NCBI GenBank assembly: GCA_003696105.1
Contig: RFGE01000274.1
Coordinates: 1 to 34,206, forward strand
DNA length: 34,206 bases
Source: Deltaproteobacteria bacterium
Lineage (GTDB): Bacteria > Myxococcota_A > Polyangia > Haliangiales > J016
Direction: 5' to 3'
Part shown: positions 30,205 through 34,206 of the stretch, piece after piece
Layout: each line of letters begins with the position of its first letter
Position numbering within the stretch: the first letter of the stretch is position 1
Program-made: the position numbers and the translations under genes
Notes under the pieces: generated by a model
What the model was told of the DNA's origin: nothing
Database searches by the model: none
The model's input: the letters and a program-made list of their open reading frames with translations, nothing else

Positions 30205-30768
30205 TCAATCGGCCTGCGGCGCGTCCGCGTCGTCGACCGGCGACGTGACCTCGAAGAACACGCCCTCGCCGAACATCATGTAGCCGTATGCGTTTCCGAA
30301 CGCAGCGCAGGACTGTGCGCGCGCCGCGTCGACCCGGCGCATCTGCTCCTCGGTCGGCCACTTGTTGTGGTCGAGCGTCGCGCGGCAGTTATTGGCCAAC
30401 TCCCCCTCGCGGTGGAGCGTGAGCGCCGCGTCGCGCATCATCTCGATCCACGGCTCCTTTGCCGCCGGGTTCGCGGCGAGCTGCGGATCGGTCTGGAAAT
30501 ACAGCGTCGCCATCACGTTCCAGAACGCCTTGTCGTCGATACATTCGATCAACCGCCGGTAGTTGGCCTCGCAAAACGCCTGCACGCGGTCGCGCGGCGG
30601 CGCCGGGACGACGGGTTGCGGCGCGACGGACACCGGCTCCGGCGCGACCGCGGCGTCGGCCGGGGCCGCCGCGCGTTGGGAAGCGGGCCGATGGCCGTCG
30701 GCGTCCCGCCGATCGCACGCCGCCGAACACGCGAACACGAACGCCGTCGCAACGATCCTGATCGTCAT
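30205..30768 (-). CDS. Lipoprotein with helical Cys-containing domain, function unknown
   Basis: A 187-residue lipoprotein. The signal MTIRIVATAFVFACSAAC ends in lipobox Cys18, followed by an Ala/Pro/Val tether of ~45 residues. The C-terminal ~125 residues are helical and contain AFCEANYRRLIECIDDKAFW, NNCRATLDHNKWPTEEQM and SCAAFGNAYGYMMFGEGVFF, with four Cys that could form two disulfides. No family is recognised. ATG 30768 is preceded by a good GGAGAGGAG ribosome binding site and overlaps the stop of the upstream repeat-protein gene by 4 bp, so the two are translated together. Confidence 0.75.
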   Translation of the reverse strand: MTIRIVATAFVFACSAACDRRDADGHRPASQRAAAPADAAVAPEPVSVAPQPVVPAPPRDRVQAFCEANYRRLIECIDDKAFWNVMATLYFQTDPQLAANPAAKEPWIEMMRDAALTLHREGELANNCRATLDHNKWPTEEQMRRVDAARAQSCAAFGNAYGYMMFGEGVFFEVTSPVDDADAPQAD

Positions 30769-33308
30769 GGCTCCTCTCCGCCACCGCCGCGGCGAACCAC
30801 GACGACGACCTCGGTGACGCGGCCGGGCGCGACCGCGACGGGGTCCGGGTGCGCAAACCAGGTCGGTCGCCCCGCAGCTTCGTTTTCCTCTACCGTGCCG
30901 ACGCGATACACCCACAACCGGTAGCGGCCCACCGGCAGCGCCGGGAACGAGAACAGGCCGCCGGCCTCCGTTTTCACGACCGCCACCGGCGGCATGTCGT
31001 CCGGACTCGCCGCGGCCACGTCGGTCACGGCTACGGCGCGCTGGTCCACGGGCTGGCCCGGATCGACGAGCGCGCCGCTGATGCCGCCCGTGGCCGCCTC
31101 GGCCAGCCGCACCTCGACGGTCGTCTGCGCCTCACCGACATCGATCCAATCGGATGCCGCATCGTCCGTCGACGCCTTGACCCGCAGCGGCACGCCGGCT
31201 GCGAGCGTCGGCAGCGCGAACCGTCCGTCCGCGTCCGACTCGAGTGTGGACACTCGGCCGCGCACGGCGACCGACACGCGCGCCTTCGCAACCGGTCGAC
31301 CGTCGGCGTCGACCACGACTCCTGAACGGGCAATGCCGCGACGGACGACGATGTCGCCAAGGTCGACGTCGCGCCCGTCCACCTCGAACGGCTCCTCGAT
31401 GTACGTATCCTCGATGCCCGGCCCGGTCACGCGCAACCGGTAGCGGCCGTCCGGCACGCGCGCGAGCACGAACCGGCCGTCGGGTGCGACGAACCACTTC
31501 GGCGGCGGGAACATCTCCGGGGCATTCTTCAAATGCCCCAGCGCGAGACTCACGCCGAACTCGCGCACCGGCGAACCGCCGCGCAACACGACCCGCCCCC
31601 GCACGGCGGTGAGCTTCGGCAGCACGATCGTGGCGTCGTCCCCAGGAAACACCGGCCGCACCTGCGCGGTCCCGTAGGTGGGACTCGTCGACGTCGGCAT
31701 CGCGCGGCTCGCGATCAATCGATACGCACCGGGCGGCAACGCCGCGATCGAAAAGCGACCGTCGGCGTCGGCCCTGACCGCCCCTTTCGCGCGCAGCATC
31801 GCCCACCGCGGCGGCACCTCGCCGGGCGCGAGCGACTCGACGACGTCGGGAGCGTCGTAACCGTCTTCGTCGACGAGATGATCAGGCCGATAGGCGACGG
31901 TGGCGTACGGCACCGGGCTGCCGTCCGGCTCCGCGACGGTCCCGGCGATGCGCCCCGCATTCACCAGTGCGACGTGCACCCCGGCGACGACCGGTGTGGA
32001 GGTCAGGTCGACGTCCACCAGGTCGCTCGACGCGTCATCGGTCCACGCATACACGGCCACCGGTACCCGGTCGACGCCGGAAAACGCAAACCGACCCGCG
32101 TCGTCGGTGCGCGCGCGAAACCGAAAGTTCTGCTCGAACATGGGCTCCAGTTCCATGTCGCGTTGCGTGACGACAACCGTGGCAGCGGCGACCGGCGCTC
32201 CATCCGCGTCCACCACGACTCCCTCGATGCGGCCGCCGTCTTCCAGTTGGATGACCACCTCGGGCGGCGGCCGGCCGCGGAGCGCGGTGACTCCGCAGCG
32301 TTCACCCATCTGGTAGCCGGGCGCCGTGGCGGTGACGCAGCCGGTCCCCTCGGCCGCGGTGAGCTCGAAGCGGCCCATCGCGTCGGTGGTCACGGCATCC
32401 ACTCGGCCGGCGCGCAAAAACGGAGACGTGACGCCGTCGGGCAGCGGCACCTGGCGCCGCGGGTCGAACGCGACCAACGCGCCCTGCACCGGCGCGCCGG
32501 CGGCGGTGACCACGCGGCCGGCCAGCCGCGCGCCTGGCGCGATCGCGACCCGCGCCCGCCACGTCCGGTTCGGGTGCGCCGCGGCGACGAGGTGCTCGTA
32601 CGCCGGCACGTACCCGGGCGCGCGGACGCGAACCGCATGGTTCGCGGTCGCCGTGACGCCGCGAAACGTCGCGACCCCGTCGGCGCCGGTCGTCTCCTCG
32701 CGCGACACGTCCGCGTCGCCGAACTCCGGGTCGCCCGCCCACAGGCCGACGCTCGCGCCGGCGACGGGCGCCGCCGTGTCGGCGTCGACCACCTCGATCT
32801 CGACGCGCGCACCGGGAACGAGCACCAGCACCGCCTCCGGCGCGCCCGGCGCGGCGCGGTGAGCGATCGTCGGCGACACGTCGTCGCCGTCGGTCGCCTC
32901 GAGTTGATACGTGCCGGTGAGCAGGCGTTCGAACGCGAACCGCCCGTCGGCGCCGGCGGTGCGAACGCGATCCTCCGGCTGCGGCGCCGCCGCGGCGTAG
33001 GGGCGCCCGACCAGGTGCACCGTCGCACCGGGTACCGGCTCGCCGGTGGGACGAATGACGCGTCCGCGGAGTGGCGCGTACGCCGCGGCCGGGATCGCGC
33101 GGACCACCGGGCCGCGGCGCCGGGCGGCCGCCCGCGGCACGCGCGGTGCAGCGCCCACCGCGTCGTTGCGGCCGCCGGCCGCCGGGTCGCGCACGCCGGC
33201 ATCCCCGGCGCTGCGCCACCACAGCGCGAGCGCCGCCGCGAGCGCAATGGCCGCGGCCGCGACCCACCGCCGCGGCGCACCGCGCCGGTTCGCGGGTTCG
33301 TCAGGCAC
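30765..33308 (-). CDS. Carboxypeptidase-regulatory-like repeat protein, membrane anchored
   Basis: An 847-residue protein. An N-terminal hydrophobic anchor at ~15-31 (VAAAAIALAAALALWW) is followed by about eight prealbumin-like beta modules of 80-100 residues. Each runs from G-x-V-x-x-x-G-x-P-V-x-x-A-x-V through a D-x-x-G-R-F sequence, for example DADGRFSIAALPPGAYRLIA, SDADGRFALPTLAAGVPLRV and APDGRFVLARVPDGRYRL. Such CarboxypepD_reg/transthyretin-like repeats build elongated surface or periplasmic stalks. No peptidase or TonB-barrel domain is attached. The GTG start at 33308 is preceded by TATACT at 6 nt. The small lipoprotein gene follows with a 4-bp overlap, suggesting a complex of the two. 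Confidence 0.85.
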   Translation of the reverse strand: MPDEPANRRGAPRRWVAAAAIALAAALALWWRSAGDAGVRDPAAGGRNDAVGAAPRVPRAAARRRGPVVRAIPAAAYAPLRGRVIRPTGEPVPGATVHLVGRPYAAAAPQPEDRVRTAGADGRFAFERLLTGTYQLEATDGDDVSPTIAHRAAPGAPEAVLVLVPGARVEIEVVDADTAAPVAGASVGLWAGDPEFGDADVSREETTGADGVATFRGVTATANHAVRVRAPGYVPAYEHLVAAAHPNRTWRARVAIAPGARLAGRVVTAAGAPVQGALVAFDPRRQVPLPDGVTSPFLRAGRVDAVTTDAMGRFELTAAEGTGCVTATAPGYQMGERCGVTALRGRPPPEVVIQLEDGGRIEGVVVDADGAPVAAATVVVTQRDMELEPMFEQNFRFRARTDDAGRFAFSGVDRVPVAVYAWTDDASSDLVDVDLTSTPVVAGVHVALVNAGRIAGTVAEPDGSPVPYATVAYRPDHLVDEDGYDAPDVVESLAPGEVPPRWAMLRAKGAVRADADGRFSIAALPPGAYRLIASRAMPTSTSPTYGTAQVRPVFPGDDATIVLPKLTAVRGRVVLRGGSPVREFGVSLALGHLKNAPEMFPPPKWFVAPDGRFVLARVPDGRYRLRVTGPGIEDTYIEEPFEVDGRDVDLGDIVVRRGIARSGVVVDADGRPVAKARVSVAVRGRVSTLESDADGRFALPTLAAGVPLRVKASTDDAASDWIDVGEAQTTVEVRLAEAATGGISGALVDPGQPVDQRAVAVTDVAAASPDDMPPVAVVKTEAGGLFSFPALPVGRYRLWVYRVGTVEENEAAGRPTWFAHPDPVAVAPGRVTEVVVVVRRGGGGEEP

Positions 33309-33314
33309 AGCGTC

Positions 33315-33320
33315 AGTATA
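33315..33320 (-). promoter_or_regulatory. -10-like TATACT, 6 nt before the repeat-protein GTG
   Basis: TATACT is followed by gacgct and GTG 33308, almost the same arrangement as at the selenoprotein gene. It directly follows the terminator hairpin of the upstream gene, so any -35 would lie in the hairpin stem. Confidence 0.5.
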
Positions 33321-33326
33321 GAAGCA

Positions 33327-33358
33327 GCGCGGCGGGCCCGGATGCGAGCCCGCCGCGC
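33327..33358 (-). terminator. Strong hairpin terminator of the Cys-rich secreted protein gene
   Basis: A perfect 11-bp stem GCGCGGCGGGC/GCCCGCCGCGC with a 10-nt loop begins 25 bp after the stop codon. On the minus strand it is followed by tgcttctatact, moderately T-rich. Confidence 0.65.
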
Positions 33359-33383
33359 CGGAATCGTTGGCGGCCGTGGTGCG

Positions 33384-33755
33384 CTACCGCAGCCGCTTGC
33401 TGAACCAGTCGGTCACGCCGGTCCATCCGGAACGAATCGTGTCGCCGATCGACTGCTTGGCGCGGCCGTACCAGCACGAGCCCCAGTCCACCAGCGCGGG
33501 TCCGAGCCTGCTCATCGCCGCGCTGGAGAACATCCCGTATACGCGGGTGTAGTAGTCGTGGGTCACGCACGCCGACGTGTGCCCGCAGCGCCACCACGCG
33601 CAGTCGTAGCCGCAATCGCCGTAGCAGCCGGTGCTGAAGGTGTGGTCCTCGCCGGGAGTGGACCCACTGCCGATGGTCTGTGTGGCCAAAGCTGGCCCCG
33701 CGGTCATTCCGAGTGCGAGCAACGCGGCGGTGAGTGCGGCAACGATGTGTTTCAT
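33384..33755 (-). CDS. Small secreted Cys-rich protein with a C-x-x-H-D motif (PLA2-like candidate)
   Basis: A 123-residue protein with a clear Sec signal peptide (MKHIVAALTAALLALGMTAG, cleavage near residue 25). The mature ~98 residues contain six Cys (44, 48, 52, 57, 63, 94), enough for three disulfides. The segment CYGDCGYDC leads to SACVTHDYYTRVYG. C63-V-T-H66-D67 has the C-x-x-H-D form of the secreted phospholipase A2 catalytic helix, in which His and the next Asp form the dyad. The Ca2+-loop glycines are only loosely matched (GCYGDCG), so this is a hypothesis, not an assignment. It has a classical GGAGGA ribosome binding site 5 nt before ATG 33755, unlike the leaderless-type starts nearby, and its own terminator. 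Confidence 0.7.
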   Translation of the reverse strand: MKHIVAALTAALLALGMTAGPALATQTIGSGSTPGEDHTFSTGCYGDCGYDCAWWRCGHTSACVTHDYYTRVYGMFSSAAMSRLGPALVDWGSCWYGRAKQSIGDTIRSGWTGVTDWFSKRLR

Positions 33756-33934
33756 GAAGTTCCTCCCCCGTAGTCGGCGCCGTGATTGGCGTGTGCCGCG
33801 TTACCGAAAGCACAGAGCATACCGGCCCGTAACTACTCAAAATACGTGTAACGCCACGGGTTCACCGCCCAAAACAGTCCAAAGGCTAGACGTTTAATGC
33901 CCAATGATTGCACATCTCGCGTGCTGACGATCGG
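33756..33934. other. AT-rich intergenic spacer
   Basis: About 180 bp that are clearly less GC-rich than the rest of the window (for example ctactcaaaatacgtg near 33835). I see no gene. It presumably holds the promoter of the minus-strand Cys-rich protein gene; TATGCT on that strand (near 33815) is a -10 candidate but has no good -35. Confidence 0.35.
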
Positions 33935-34206
33935 TCACCGCGATGCCGGACCGCCGTTGGACAGCCACGCGTCGCAGGCCCTCACGGCCAGTTCGTCGGT
34001 GGCCCTATGGCCATCGCCGGACGTCACCGGTGCGGCGGCGTGCGGCGGCATCGCTCGCTGCCACGCGTCGGCATCCGGCTCCGGCCGGCGGCTGCGATCT
34101 CCGCGAGCGCCGCGCGCCAAAACGCCTCGTCCCGGGCAGGGTGCGCCAGCCGGCGTCCTGCGGCCGGCGCCTCCCGTCGCCGTCGCCACCCGTGCGCAGT
34201 CGCCCG
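33935..34206 (-). pseudogene. 3' end of an unidentified gene, possibly frameshifted
   Basis: The minus-strand frame ending at 33935 looks coding in its last ~50 codons (PEPDADAWQRAMPPHAA, then VRACDAWLSNGGPASR), with G/C third positions and a tail like the ends of some cytochrome c-type or Cys-containing exported proteins. Upstream of about 34085 the better codon bias moves to another frame, which reads AHPARDEAFWRAALAEIAAAG. A frameshift, real or from sequencing, would join the two. The 5' part is outside the window. Only a tentative call is possible. Confidence 0.3.

Overview
The window is very GC-rich DNA with strong G/C third-position bias, many Ala/Pro-rich lipoproteins and small Cys-rich secreted proteins. 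Together with a selenoprotein and the gene families present, this suggests a Myxococcota/deltaproteobacterial-type chromosome; that assignment is inference, as no rRNA or tRNA gene is visible. Nothing looks like an insertion sequence, prophage or CRISPR array.

Layout. 1-821: C-terminal part of an Ala/Pro-linker membrane protein. 834-4175 (minus): an HPt-like protein without the phospho-acceptor His, and a two-gene redox operon (TlpA-like lipoprotein, then a TlpA domain fused to a predicted outer-membrane barrel). 4288-7170 (minus): hot-dog thioesterase and MutS2. 7285-7722: small lipoprotein. 7769-9546 (minus): aldo/keto reductase and a CAF16-like ABC ATPase. 9707-12813: beta-CASP RNase-like protein, NRAMP-like transporter, YqeY. 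13225-14490: primary-type sigma factor behind a 32-bp tandem repeat. 14554-16142 (minus): FetAB-like iron exporter, overlapping head to head with a metzincin-TPR lipoprotein (16115-17989). 18104-18811 (minus): alpha/beta hydrolase. 19033-19572: PAS-like/LuxR regulator, convergent with a membrane-anchored selenocysteine peroxiredoxin-like gene (19700-20482, minus). 20688-22172 (minus): large lipoprotein. 22274-25065: PfkB sugar kinase, CitE-like aldolase, small outer-membrane-like protein.

The clearest functional unit is a urate-degradation locus at 25246-30129. The operon allB-alc-uraD-uraH (minus strand, every junction a 4-bp start/stop overlap) is divergent from a PuuD-type membrane urate oxidase. 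Together they take urate through 5-hydroxyisourate and OHCU to allantoin, allantoate, then ureidoglycolate plus urea. The PuuD protein has no C-terminal cytochrome c; a cupredoxin-like domain with His, Cys, His and Met in amicyanin-like spacing takes its place. This apparent haem-to-copper swap is the most novel protein architecture here.

Two other signals stand out. First, the peroxiredoxin-like gene is interrupted by an in-frame UGA in a U-x-x-C site, followed by a well-formed bacterial SECIS-like hairpin. Second, about ten of the gene starts not coupled to an upstream gene have a TANNNT-like -10 element only 6-7 nt before the start codon and no clear ribosome binding site, which predicts widespread leaderless transcription. 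Several gene 3' ends are also echoed as short duplications or inverted repeats just past the stop codon. The last third ends with a carboxypeptidase-regulatory-domain repeat protein and lipoprotein operon, a Cys-rich secreted protein with a C-x-x-H-D motif, and a possibly frameshifted gene end.
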